This document shows, piece by piece, positions 22,381-32,870 of a stretch of DNA of 64,000 nucleotides. Every line of letters starts with the position of its first letter. The first letter of the stretch is position 1. Position numbers and translations under genes: made by a program. The notes beneath the pieces are model-generated. The model ran no database searches, was not told where the DNA came from, and saw only the letters and a list, made by a program, of their open reading frames with translations. This DNA is from Kappaphycus alvarezii (taxonomy: Eukaryota; Rhodophyta; Florideophyceae; Gigartinales; Solieriaceae), in the NCBI GenBank assembly GCA_002205965.3, contig NADL03000068.1:310001-374000 (forward strand), written 5' to 3'.

Positions 22381-23396
22381 CCCGTTACGGTTGTGTGAAC
22401 ACCCCGTTCTGTATTGGACTAACCGTTCAGTGAAATGCCGGCCACGTTTTGATTGTCGATAATCTTGTCAAGTTACCTACCCTGCCATCTCCTTAACGGG
22501 GAAGATGCAGATTCAGTTCTCTGGATTGATCACAATCTCCTTCTTTGTACAAGTTTATCCCTCTCTCTCCCTCCTTCTCAACGGGAATTCCCAGACTGTC
22601 GCTGTCACCCGGTAATACTCCCCTATTTACCTTTATTCCTTTATTTACCCCTCTCCTTGGTCGCAGTGCTACTGCTACTTCACGGGATCGCCCGATTCGC
22701 TTATCGTATAACCGCTTGTCGACGCTCCATTGAGCTTCTGGCTCCCTTTCACATTACAGGGCGGATACTTGGGCAACCACCGACAAACGGGAACACCCGA
22801 TAACGCTCAAGACTATTTTGTTTATCCACTTCTAGTTTTCCTCCAACCATTTTTTTCGTCCACTACGACTAACTTCTGCACGAGATCCCCGATAATATTG
22901 ACGCGTCGACGCTGTGACATGCTCAGCAGAACCTTTGGTTGTACCAATCCTCCTGGAGATTTTGCAAGTTTGACCACCTTTAAGTCCGGGTAATCGTCAA
23001 GTTCGCGGAATGGTATCTCCCTTTTAACCCTTCTCCCTACCTAGTCTACTCGTTTTTCTCACCCCTTAACGGGGGGGATGTCAAAAGGACTATTGTATCC
23101 ATCCGGATTTCCGGTCTGTTCCGAGCACTCTCGTTTCCTCCTTCATTTACCCATCTCCTTCCCCTTTTCACCACGGTTTTACCGGATATTCCTAAATACC
23201 CCATCTCCACGACTTCCGTCAATTCACTTGGGTCTACCCAGATACTTTTAACCCCGCGAGGGAATTTTTTGTTTATTCAAGATGATACCAAGCAAGGAAT
23301 GTCCGCCAATCTAAGGTTTCTACCGCACCCAAGCTCCTTCCTTCGGATGACATTCTACAGTGCTGATCACATTCAGGATATCGCGATCATGCGAAG
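22381..23396. other. Pyrimidine-rich gypsy 3' region
   Basis: No convincing coding. The plus strand is strongly C/T-rich. CTTAACGGGGGGGATGTCA at 23065-23083 looks like a polypurine tract followed by an LTR-like TGTCA. The 14-mer CTTAACGGGGGGGA also occurs at 20251-20264, within the integrase frame. Confidence 0.4.
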
Positions 23397-25064
23397 TCAG
23401 TACATACGAGAGCGGACTCGAGCAATAAGTGTATCATATCCGCCTCGTAAGTCCTCGCGACGAAAACCGCAATCATAGAAGAAGTCGAGAACGTGCTCAA
23501 TCCTTGCATGAATGAATTTGCGACCGGTTCCGGAAGACTCCATCACACGCTCCGCCATTCCCCAATAATCGGGACTACCCGTGCCGTGGTGGCGAGGACA
23601 ACGGTGAACCGATTGCTCGCGAAGATTTGTGTGGCGCGACTGCGCTTCGCACGGGGATCTTCCACCTCGACTATCGGGTCGGTCCCGCTCGCTGTTGTAC
23701 ACCGGAGTGATCTCGTCCTCGTCCATCGGCTCGACCCAATCGTCTTCCGTAAGTGGAACCTCGTCCTCTTCTGGTGCCACAAACACGTAACCTATCTCCT
23801 GATCGAAGGCATTGGGCGCGGGTTATTCCGGTTCTGAGCAGATTGCTCCGATGAAATCATCGTCATCGTCCGGGAATAATACCAGACCCACTCTCCACAC
23901 ATCGGATGACTACGGCCTGGAGATTGATTACCGCGAAGAGGATCAGTGCGTTTGTTGTTTGATAACGGGACTTGCTCGTGATTATCCCAATCGATGGTGG
24001 CGTAATGACGAAGTTGTTCACGAAATTCCTTTTCATTTTCGGGTCCACCCAGCGGAACTTCCAGGTTTAACTGGTTCATAAACTCCACAAGGAGAGGAGG
24101 GATCCACCATGTACGATAATTTTCGTATAGATCCCGTAACTAATCAGCCGCGAATTTCGCTTTTAACTCTTAAAAAGCCGGACACCACTGCGCCGTATCC
24201 GGAAAGTTCAAGATTTGGGTACACAGATACACTGTAACGGGGGAACCTCAACTAAGAATCCCTCCGAGGTTTCGGCACGTGCCCATTGAGGGTTGACTTG
24301 GGGATAGATGCGAGGGCGGATGGCGTAACAAATGATTTCGATCTCCGGGTTCGCATACGAGACGATATAACCGAAACGAGATCGAACTTGACGTTCCCAA
24401 CGGACCATGTCCCAGTAAGGGTTATCCCGTTTGCGTAAGTAGCGGAACTCCGCACGAAGAAGAACGACCAAGAGCAGAGCACGCTGATCATCTCTTGGCT
24501 CGCGAATGCGCCACTCAGGCTGGAGCTGGATCGACCCAAGGCAGTGGACGTAGTCAATCTCCCCTTCTTTACGGAACAATCCAATATCAAGCTTAAGCGA
24601 TTCCGGAATGCGTTCACGCCCAATAAGCCTTCCAAGTCGCGAGTATGAATAACAAACGAGACGCCCCTTAGTTGACTGAAGGGGTCTCTTCCGGATAAAC
24701 TTGAAGGTAATCATCCGGCAAGGCGGAATACCGTTCCCAATGCTGTGAATACACGACCTCAGACGGGAGATCCCCAGGAAATTAATGGTTTACACGGTAC
24801 TGTTCGAGAACCCCAGACTCACGGTACGCGTGGTAGTCAAACCAAGACGCCTGGGCGAGAAGATCGCATTTACTGAAAGTGCTTCTCCCGATGAAAACGT
24901 GCGGACTCAGATCCGATTGGATGAAGTACTCTGATCACCCCCAGTTGGGTTCCCTCTGGAGTTTGCGGTTGCGCGACAGACGCAGCGGGATCACCCGTGG
25001 CTTGTGGAGGCGATTGTGCCGGATTGACACTGGGACTGCCCGTTGGAGTGTTTTTATGGTCCAT
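23397..25064 (-). pseudogene. Antisense reading frames in the gypsy 3' region
   Basis: Protein-like minus-strand frames follow one another: from the ATG at 25064 MDHKNTPTGSPSVNPAQSPP to a stop at 24870; in a shifted frame LAQASWFDYHAYRESGVLEQ and LPSEVVYSQHWERYSALPDD near 24720-24860; a 168-residue open frame 24208-24714 (GEIDYVHCLGSIQLQPEWRI); then 23792-24088 and 23397-23786 (acidic APEEDEVPLTEDDWVEPMDE near its start). Order, amphipathic composition and the need for only a few frame changes suggest one decayed gene of about 500 residues on the strand opposite to gag-pol. No homology is recognised. Some plant gypsy elements carry antisense genes in this position. Confidence 0.45.
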
Positions 25065-25069
25065 GATGG

Positions 25070-26024
25070 TTAAAGTAAAACACCGTATCGCGAAGCGGAA
25101 GGGCGATGAACACGGATGAACGTGGACACACGACGGATGGGGGGGCTGATTGACAGAATGGGATATCCCGAGTCGGTCGAAAGTATAACCCGAGCGGTGA
25201 TGTGCTGCGCAGTAAGTGCACGACAGGACTCGCAATCCCGCGTGGTGTTAAATACAGAAATAGCCCTCAACGAGTTGTCTCAAAATACCATTGGGACAAC
25301 CCTATTTCACGTGACTACACTGGATGGCGCTACCGTCGGGTCCGCCCCTTTATTTTGGCCCGATTTCGGGATCGATCTTCAAGTGCATGCCTGAACGGTC
25401 GTAACCACGGGATCCCCCCTCTACTGCCGGGTTGCAATAGTTCTGCTGTTTACCGCGCTTCGCTGTGGGCCAGCGATGACATCCTGGGTACCCCTGAACC
25501 GCTAACAAGGAAATTCCCAACGCTCTAACACGCGCGAACCGCTTCGTTCTAGCCAACGCAACTGGGGAATACCGCACACCCGGCCCGGCTTATCAAGTTG
25601 ACTTGCTGATTTGAAATGTAATCCCTCGCTACTGTACTGTAAATTTTGGGATGACGCGGAAACCCGCTATGCTTTATGGGCCCAAGTCCTGGTGACCCCG
25701 TCAATGGATTATCGAGCTACACTCTGTCGCTGTACAGCATTGTGGATTATCCTCCCCTACGCTACGAGCTTTTCTCACTTTAAGTACCTTCTACTGGACT
25801 ATGGATGCTGATATGGACTGTGCCGTGATTACATTCCCTGTTCATGACCGTATTGAATATTTCTACCAGTTTATCTGGATCTTAACGGCTTGAACCGATA
25901 CTACTTCACGACGTTATCGCGAACTACTGCGGGTTCTCCCGATCTTTGCTAAGCCTTCTGGCAATTTAACACACACCCTCTTGGAAAGTCGAGCCGCCTT
26001 ACCGCTAACGAGGGCGATTTGTAC
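25070..26024. other. Gypsy 3' untranslated region before the right LTR
   Basis: Mixed-composition sequence without convincing coding. It may contain the promoter of the antisense frames; no specific signal was recognised. Confidence 0.4.
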
Positions 26025-26763
26025 AGTAGTCCAGGGAGCTCCTGATGGTGATGCTACTTAAGGGTGTGCCCTGAGATCATTTTTTCGTTTATTTTGGGGG
26101 GCCCTCTATTCTGCTACTACGGACTATCTGGAATCTACCTTACAGCTACTACGTACAGTCAGCTACAGTACACGTGGCGTGTTTACAGTTGGCACGGGTC
26201 CACCCTTAAGTCCAACATGGCATGCGGCCGAGAGTGGACCCTGGAACGCGCCGTGGTGGGACATTGGGAATACACGTGGAACCCCACTTGCTGACCTGGA
26301 ATTCCATTTCTTTTTACCTATTTTTAGTACCCCTTTGATTCGATGCTATTAGAGAACTTTTTCCATTACTTTTGGTCTTTTACTTTTACTATTTAGTCTA
26401 CCCTATCCTAAGGGACGCTACGGTAAAGGTACCTGTTTTTGGCCTAGCCCTCCGACCCTCAACCTTAGATCCTAATTGTCTTTCCTCGGGCTCGTCCCTC
26501 TCTACGTCAACTCTGGTCCTTCTATCGTTTGGGCTTGGCCCGCTTTATTGTGTGAGTCAGGTTCTGCGTCCCGCTATCCGTTTTTCAGTCGCAGTTATCC
26601 CTTGACGTTCGCGCTAGTCGCTTTCTCTACCACAGCTACCGCCCCTTTTTCCTTTACGTGTTCGCGCACCCCTAACGTGATCTCACATTTACCTTTCTCC
26701 CGAAATTGGTTCCCATCACCCCTCTTTTTCTTCGTGGAGTCTGCGGCTTTTGATTGCATTACA
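26025..26763 (+). repeat. Right LTR of the gypsy element
   Basis: Matches the left LTR over its whole length; the expected first base T is A (AGTAGTCCAGGG). It ends GCATTACA and is followed by ACTAC. Upstream purines (AACGAGGGCGA near 26007) make only a weak polypurine tract. Confidence 0.9.
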
Positions 26764-27376
26764 ACTACTACAGGGAGCTCAGACCTGCTTCTGATGATAA
26801 CAACGTCAGATTTTGCAGTGTATTGGTTCAAGAAAGTGAACGGTGTGCTGCTTTCCCCAAATAATGCTTGTGGGCGAGCAAGATACATCCATTTGAACCT
26901 CAATCAGTGGCTTCAGTGTCCTGCTCGTCGTTGTTTGATGGGAACTTTTCTAGCTTTTCCGGTCAGACATGGAAAACATTCGATGTTGTCGAGTTGCGAC
27001 CGATTGAAGGACAGTGCATCAGACCGCTGTAGAGATAGCTTCACATAGCGGTCTTTCGTGATTTGTCCAGTTTTCTGGTGCCATTTCATGACCTCACTTC
27101 CAGGGAATTTCTTTATGGCTTTGGTAGCTTGCTTCGATTCATTGTTTAACTCTAACGGGCAGATTCCGTCAACAAATTTGATAACCCAAATGATGTCTCT
27201 GATACCTAAGGGGCTGAATCTAAAGACAAAGCATCCACTGTCTTGGAAGAGAGACTCTGAGAGTATCACATTGTATTGTTTCGTGGACAAGTCAACGGCC
27301 AGGGCGTTTGCTTCGAAATGAGGAGCACGATAGGCTTCGATGATTGATTGTAGGCCCAAATACAGTATCTTGATAA
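26764..27376 (-). pseudogene. copia GAG-pre-integrase domain and integrase start
   Basis: A continuous minus-strand frame reads VMKWHQKTGQITKDRYVKLS and ends with CFPCLTGKARKVPIKQRRAG. This matches the copia GAG-pre-integrase signature (LWHxRxGHxxxxxL ... CxxCxxGKxxRxP). The integrase continues as LRFKWMYLARP up to the gypsy insertion at 26764. The frame opens within the piggyBac end at the right, so the upstream protease and gag are cut off or displaced. Confidence 0.8.
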
Positions 27377-27411
27377 TTAAGTGCAACCCAGTGTCTATTC
27401 TGCAAGGCAAA

Positions 27412-27451
27412 TGTCATTAATTGATTACATATTTGTAATCAATTGATGACA
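27412..27451. repeat. Palindrome, left end of piggyBac-like element
   Basis: A near-perfect 40-nt palindrome (TGTCATTAATTGATTACA ... TGTAATCAATTGATGACA). It matches the right-end palindrome at 31683-31720 except for one base and a two-base insertion in the centre. Confidence 0.9.
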
Positions 27452-27489
27452 TGGGTATTTGCACAATTTTCTCAAAAAAAATAATACTG

Positions 27490-28820
27490 CAGTTACTTTT
27501 TCGCACCTTTTTCGCATCTCTGTGCATCAGCTTGTCCATCGTCCGCAACACAAGTCCCTCTGCGAGTGCCTTTGACGCTCCTTACAAGTCTTGCTACCAG
27601 GCGTTGTCCGGAATTGCTCTCACCGACTTCGGGGGCTCGAGGATAGGGTGCCGGGCTGCTTTGGAGAGTCCTGCGACAAACAAACGTGCTTGTGAGTCGT
27701 GCTATGGGCACAGCGCAGCGCATGGTCACCGTTCTAATCCATTAGTGCCGTGCATCTCTCATTGTTTCATTTTGAAGCGGGAGGACTTTGTGGTGCCCTA
27801 AAAAAGGAATACAACCACGTCTTATAATTGCGATCCGAGATGTAGATACCCAGGCCTGGAGCCAGTTGTCATGATAGCCAATCCTTGCCACCATCCACTG
27901 ACAACAAGGCTCCGAATGCCACGGTCCTTTCATCCCGCTTTGGCATGGCGTCAAAGGCCTTTTCCTCAACTGGGGTAGCTAGTTGGCCTTGCCCAAACCG
28001 CTGCCTTCAGTCGATAACCGTGAACTGGCCAACCTTCTCTGGTGCCAATTGTGTCTCCCACTAATCATGTGCCCGAACTGCGAATGTGTAAGATTGAAGA
28101 GCATTGTTCGGTAGCACAGGAAGGAGGGTAGAGCACAGTGCACGCTTGAGGGATACGGAGGAACGGAAGGCAGCCGCCGCAGTCAGCTTAGCGGAGCGGA
28201 GCCCGATGCCAAATGTTGGCTTGTGGGGGCCAAAGGGCGCAATGGGAAGTTTTAATTCCCAAAAAGTGTCGGCCTCCAGAACCCCTCCCCACCAACCGCA
28301 GCAGCGTGTATTCAACAGCCGTGTCGAATTCAGCTCCCTTGAGAGTGGAATTAGGGAGAACTACACGTAAGGGGTAGTTGATCCGACATACACCAAAGCA
28401 GGTCCGCAGTAGGTGGAGAGCTACAGGAGCATCCTCCAGGGTTAACATGGATATGAGGATAGGCTGCAGCGAAGTGACGTCCATTAAGAACTCTCGCTAC
28501 ATGAATAGGTCCGACCCGACGGGAGCGCGGAGCTCTTTTGTCCCGTCGTCATAGTTCTGCCGAAGCTCATATTGCCATAAAGTTTGATCTCTGCTGAACT
28601 GTACGAACACTAACTCCTGGGTCACCCCATGTCGATCCGAGAAACGAAGAGACACCACCCGTCGCCTGTGACATCACGGTCCTCCTCCGTTTCAAAGCCA
28701 CCGTCGGCACCGAGGCTACTGCTGTAGGGTGTGAAACTCGACTCCTGGCTCTTTGTTGTGCCCAAGGACAGTAAACTGACATCTTCTATGGCTCTGATTT
28801 CCGGGCTTGTGATCAAATTC
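27490..28820 (-). pseudogene. LINE-type reverse transcriptase C-terminal fragment
   Basis: Minus-strand pieces read LHLLRTCFGVCRINYPLRVV, AEFDTAVEYTLLRLVG, then after a frameshift FGIGLRSAKLTAAAAFRSSV. This is the pattern after the catalytic RT core of non-LTR elements of plants, oomycetes and algae (LLRxCxGVxxxxxLLR ... FDxxV ... GGLGLRSxxxxAxAAFxAS). Downstream, NGDRDHALRCAHS resembles the HxxxC-type tail of such elements. The RT catalytic box itself is absent, so only the 3' part is present, as is usual for 5'-truncated LINEs. Confidence 0.6.
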
Positions 28821-28949
28821 AAATGTAACTACTATATTCAAAAAAATTTAAAAAAAACATAACGCATGTGCATCTGATTTTTTGGACTTTCACCCATACC
28901 GTACCAATGCTTTAAATACGTTCAGTCGCATCCCCACAGACATGACTTG

Positions 28950-29064
28950 TGTGGTGTAGTGGTTGACAGAAGTTCTTCTCCAGCTACTACACCACATCGG
29001 TCATAGGTTCAACTCCTCGCTGAGTTCTCTATGGGAACTCCAAAACCCTCAACTATGTTGAGGG
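28950..29064. repeat. Three consecutive hairpins with Pol III-like boxes
   Basis: Hairpin 1: TGTGGTGTAGT (28950-28960) with ACTACACCACA (28987-28997), perfect 11 bp. Hairpin 2: GAGTTCTC/GGGAACTC (29022-29040), 8 bp with one G-U pair and a TAT loop. Hairpin 3: CCCTCAAC/GTTGAGGG (29046-29064), perfect 8 bp, also with a TAT loop. TGGTGTAGTGG (28952-28962) fits an A box and GGTTCAACTCC (29006-29016) fits a B box of a tRNA-type Pol III promoter. A normal tRNA cloverleaf does not fold, because the T-stem does not pair. Confidence 0.6.
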
Positions 29065-29345
29065 CTCGACAAATCTAAAGTTACTTGGTTTTCAGGATGC
29101 TACGGCACCCTCTGGAACATGAGACAGGACAAGGTGATATCTCATAAAGGGGTATTACGCCATAAGATCAAGTACATCTAGCAAGTCGAATGACGCAGAT
29201 AATACTTGTAGGGGGCAGTAGGACATAACATTTTTCTTTTTATCTAATCTTTGTAACAAAATACCTGAAATACATAGTAGGAAATTTTCAATTCAGTAAA
29301 TGCTTAGAATAAATTGTAAATAGCTATAAAAATAAAAGATAGTTC
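29065..29345. other. AT-rich spacer in the piggyBac-like element
   Basis: No gene recognised; it lies between the hairpin cluster and the transposase stop. Confidence 0.4.
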
Positions 29346-29347
29346 AT

Positions 29348-31512
29348 CTAAAAACCTTGAGTATCATGCACGAGGCGATAGTGCTTCTGAAAGCAATCGC
29401 GGCCGCTTTCACCGTGGCAAATAAAAAATTCCTTTTTAAATGTACGCAGACACCCAGTACACACATGTTTAGTGGTCTTCTCAATGCAAACCTTGCATCG
29501 CGATTGGAGAGCAAAATTTGTCTTCTTACCATTCAGAACACGTTTCCTTTTTGTCGTAACCAGATGAATTCCAATACCACTGACGTGTTCATCTTCTGAT
29601 TCTTCACCTTGGGAAGTCTGACGTGCCCTGGTTCTCAAAGCATCCAAATTATTGTCAATCAGGCCCTCCGCTAATTTGCAGTAGAATTCATTCGGGGACA
29701 TTGATTCACGACATCCACGACCCCCTTTGTATAGCTTCCAGGCATCCACACAGCAGATTGCCAGCAATGTAGTGTTGACACGCATAGGCCACTCTTTCAC
29801 CTCTAATTTTCTTTCTAGATTCAGGTCATCCTGACGAAAGCCGTTGTGGCGGTCAACCTGAGCACAAGTAAGGTAACACTTCTCAAAAATCTTCGAAATA
29901 CCTATTTTCGAACTGACAAGTTGTGCTCGTCCTGCAATAGATCTCCATCGCTCCCGATAAATAGGAGTACAAGCATTCGTTGTTCCATACGTACTGACGA
30001 AGTATCTTCTCTCTCGATCAACCCACATGACAGCTGCAATTACCTTATTGTCATCCGTAGTAGTTTTCATTGCTATGTGCTGACCCCGATTTGTAACCTC
30101 TTAACGCGAAAGATACGCCATCGTAAACTGATGGTTGGAATTCTTGAAAACCCCAATGAAACGTAATCCCTTCTCCAGTAAGGCTTACGCAGCCTGAACG
30201 GAGGAAAAGAAAGAATCACCACATACAATTCTATCTGAATCGAACCATGGTTCCACAAGCTGTAACATCTCCCTTGTCCCCTGTAAACATTCCGTATCTG
30301 AGCTTTCAGTGTCTTCTGACGACTTACGGATCTTGATGTTGATAATTATTCCACTTTCTCCACACGGAACGAACCGAAGCTCACACCCATTTTCAGGTTT
30401 TCTGTCAAGAGCTACGTAGTGTGGAAGTCCTTTCTGAATCCACTTACCTCCAATTCCATACCACCTTTACATGCTTTCATCCGCACAAAATTGACTCAGC
30501 TGGCTTGACATGGAGATGAAGATGTCTGCTGATTGCCTCGGCAAAGTCGCTAACCAGGCTCCAACGCCTGGTCGAACTGAATTCTTCTTCATCTGTAAGA
30601 GGTTGAGATTCGGAAAAGAATATGTAACGGCGAATAGTCTCAAACCTTCCAAGCGGCATGATATTTCCAAAATTTGGACTTTGTATGTACTTCGACGGGG
30701 AAGAACTATCCCATAAGGCCCCTGCGATCGCCAAACTCAAAACGTGACATGAGAATCAAAACCCAAAAAAACTTCAGAATTTCACCTGCTGTGCAAGGAA
30801 TGAAACCATTAATTTCCAAAGAGAAGTTTGTTGACTGGACAATAGTAGATAGAATGGCATGGGAAACATCCACATAAAATACTAATAAGGTTCCATACCT
30901 TGGGGAGCGATACCTGCAGGAATAGGCTCATCCACCGAGTCATGCACTTTCCAACGTCTCCGTGTGACAGGTCCATTCAAATTTAGTGTTATCTCTTTCC
31001 GAGTCCACTCTCTGCCATGTGCAGATGTTTTTCGGCCAATCAAATTCCACTATATCTGTTCTTACACCTTCAAAATGAGCTTCTGATACTTGAATTGGGC
31101 TTGTACTCGGCCTTGTACTCGGGCTCCTTCTCCCATCAGATCCCGCGGGAGTGTCAGTCTCCATTTCGATACCAGCCTGACCTTCTATTTCATCCGCTGT
31201 CCTCTCACTGCTCAATGAATTGGGCACCAAACCGGTGACTTCCTCGAAGGAAGAAGCCTCTCCTTCTTTGACACTCAACAAGTGAATTGCCAACTCTTTC
31301 GAACCGTCCAGAAATTCCCAGCTACTGACAACCATTCTCTGAAATCGTGCACCTTGAGCCACTTTTTTGATCCCCACGACTGTTCCTGACACCATTTTTG
31401 TCTTCCAATTGGATTCATACAACCTCCTACACTTGACGTCAGATGTAAGTAAGCGCGCTTTGGTGTGAACCTTACTTCCAGGGAGCAAACGTCCGTCGTT
31501 TGATTTCACCAT
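29348..31512 (-). pseudogene. piggyBac-like transposase (DDE_Tnp_1_7), broken
   Basis: The likely start MVKSNDGRLLPGSKVHTKAR is at 31512, and the end is at 29348. Motifs in order: ISPxxxGFIP-like EINGFIPCTAGEILKFFWVL, PLGRFETIRRYIFFSE, ADESM with RWYGIGGKWIQKGLPHYVAL, DRKPENGCELRFVPCGESG, VCGDSFFSSVQAA (Asp near 30216), FIGVFKNSNHQF, MWVDRERRYFVST (Asp near 30018), YLTCAQVDRHNGFRQDDL (Asp near 29853) and a Cys-rich tail with CKVC, CTGC and C/H residues. All three catalytic Asp residues are present. Stops (for example after ADESM and after SSVQAA) and frameshifts near 30480 and upstream disable it. The tail is the zinc-binding C-terminal domain common in piggyBac proteins. Confidence 0.85.
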
Positions 31513-31682
31513 CTTCGAGGGATTTTGAGTGGGATTGCGATAGGGAATTAGAATCCTGAAGCAGTGAAGGTGCGAAAGCTCTGAACAGTAAACTTGCACA
31601 TGTAGAAGAGACCAAAGGGAAAACGTTAAGCTAAAAAAGGCGGTAAAAAAGTTTTGAATTTATTTTTTTGGTTCGTACAAAA

Positions 31683-31720
31683 TGTCATCAATTGATTACA
31701 TATGTAATCAATTGATGACA
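31683..31720. repeat. Perfect 38-bp palindrome, right end of piggyBac-like element
   Basis: TGTCATCAATTGATTACAT followed directly by its reverse complement. Each arm is 19 bases with no mismatch and no spacer, so either strand can fold into a cruciform. It forms the inner part of the terminal repeat. Confidence 0.95.
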
Positions 31721-31752
31721 CTTGTCGAATAGACACTAAGATAATAATTTAA

Positions 31753-32870
31753 CCTAAGGGATTATTTTTCCTTCCGCTTTGCACTGTAATAATTTCAATA
31801 TGACAAACATTCCATAGAAAATGATTTATTTGATTGAATAAGGGGTTACCACGTTACAGAATCATACAGGGGACTACTCGACATTCCTTCAATAGCTGAA
31901 AGTCACACCGAGAATCATATGTGAATAAAAATTATCGCGTACACCAGTGTTTGCAAAAGAAATAAAAAAGATTGAGGTAAGTAACGCCCCTGATGTATCA
32001 TGGCCTCTGTTGCAGACTACTTATAAATGAAAGTGACAGTCGCAATTTTTTGGATTTGGTATTTTATATCAAGTCCAACGATAAGGCTTGCGAACATCAG
32101 CAAGACAATTTATAATCATTAAACTAGTGTAATACTGCGTGGGCATTTTCATGTTTAGTGCAGATTATTGCGAAACCCTCAGTGTCCCAAGTACTTATGG
32201 GAAGATATTTTAAAACCAAAAAAATCTGTGCCATTATTAATCTGATATTTTCACATTAGAACCTGTTAGTAGTGATTTTGGACGAGAAAAGGAGACCTCT
32301 TACTTCACAAAAGTTAGGGGAGCATCATCCATGAGCCCCGTCTAAGGGTCAGGTGGCGGGGTGAAGAAGATAATTTTTTTGTGTATCACAGTCCTCTCAA
32401 ACAGGTAAAAGATACTGAAATTAGATTCAGTTCTTTATTGAATTACGGGGAATTTGGGGGGCTTTACTGATTAAGATGTAGGGCGGCCATTTCCCAAGAC
32501 GAAGGGGCAGGTCTCCGTATTTAAGGGTCTTCAATGGATACAGCGTCAGGCGGGACTGTCTCACAAGGCTGTTGTTGCTGTTGATTATTATAAATAAAGG
32601 GGGAACACGGGGGGTTCATTTTCTGTAACAGATACGCTGGCTGATTCACAGTCAACTTGTTTAGTTGTGATAGAGTGCCTAATGCTCATATTCCAAAAAC
32701 TAAAGAGCGACAAAATACTGTACTGTACCATATAGCCGGTCTAACTCCGGTCTTTTGAGGGACGTCGTTAGCGTCCCTTGTGGCCTTCCATCATTTAGCA
32801 TTCCCTACAAACCATGACGCTGGCCAACAGTCACGGTATCCTCCAAAATTAAACCACACCACACTTTTCC
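31753..32870. other. No recognised gene
   Basis: AT-rich intergenic sequence. It holds a TACTGTAC-type palindrome at about 32718 and a short hairpin AGGGACG/CGTCCCT near 32758-32780. No copia coding resumes here, so the upstream part of the split copia was not found. Confidence 0.45.

Larger units (their letters stand above)
13857..26763 (+). mobile_element. 12.9-kb Ty3/gypsy LTR retrotransposon
   Basis: Two long, nearly matching LTRs, a 5-bp target duplication ACTAC, a primer-binding site after the left LTR, and gag-protease-RT-RNase H-integrase in the Ty3/gypsy order define a complete but inactive element. The coding part (14732-22380) has a handful of stops and frameshifts and is far better preserved than the copia host around it. 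The element is long for the family because about 3.6 kb lies between the end of the pol frame (22380) and the right LTR (26025), and this stretch carries antisense reading frames. It interrupts the copia integrase. Confidence 0.9.
9840..27376 (-). mobile_element. Ty1/copia element split by nested insertions
   Basis: Copia pol domains run on the minus strand in correct order but in three pieces: GAG-pre-integrase and integrase start at 26764-27376, integrase end and RT start at 12543-13856, and RT end plus RNase H at 9840-10665. The gaps are exactly a complete gypsy element (13857-26763, duplication ACTAC on both sides) and a Tigger element (10666-12542). A piggyBac-like element begins 13 bases to the right. 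No copia LTRs were recognised. Copia is therefore the oldest layer of this nest. Confidence 0.85.
27390..31737 (-). mobile_element. piggyBac-like DNA transposon with palindromic ends
   Basis: Both ends carry AGTGTCTATTC (27390-27400; inverted at 31727-31737), followed inwards by a long palindrome (27412-27451 and 31683-31720). TTAA, the piggyBac target, occurs 9-11 bases outside each end (27377-27380 and 31749-31752). The transposase is on the minus strand at 29348-31512. A LINE-type RT fragment and a hairpin cluster fill the part downstream of the transposase. The exact tips are uncertain because the 9-11 bases between TTAA and the repeat do not match each other. Confidence 0.75.

Noticed and set aside
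28945-29020. tRNA gene
   Set aside because: A- and B-box matches are good, but the T-stem and acceptor stem do not pair; the A box is instead in a perfect hairpin with a downstream arm.
31753-32400. Copia LTR or upstream copia coding beyond the piggyBac element
   Set aside because: No similarity to the 9500-9840 region and no protease or gag motif on the minus strand.
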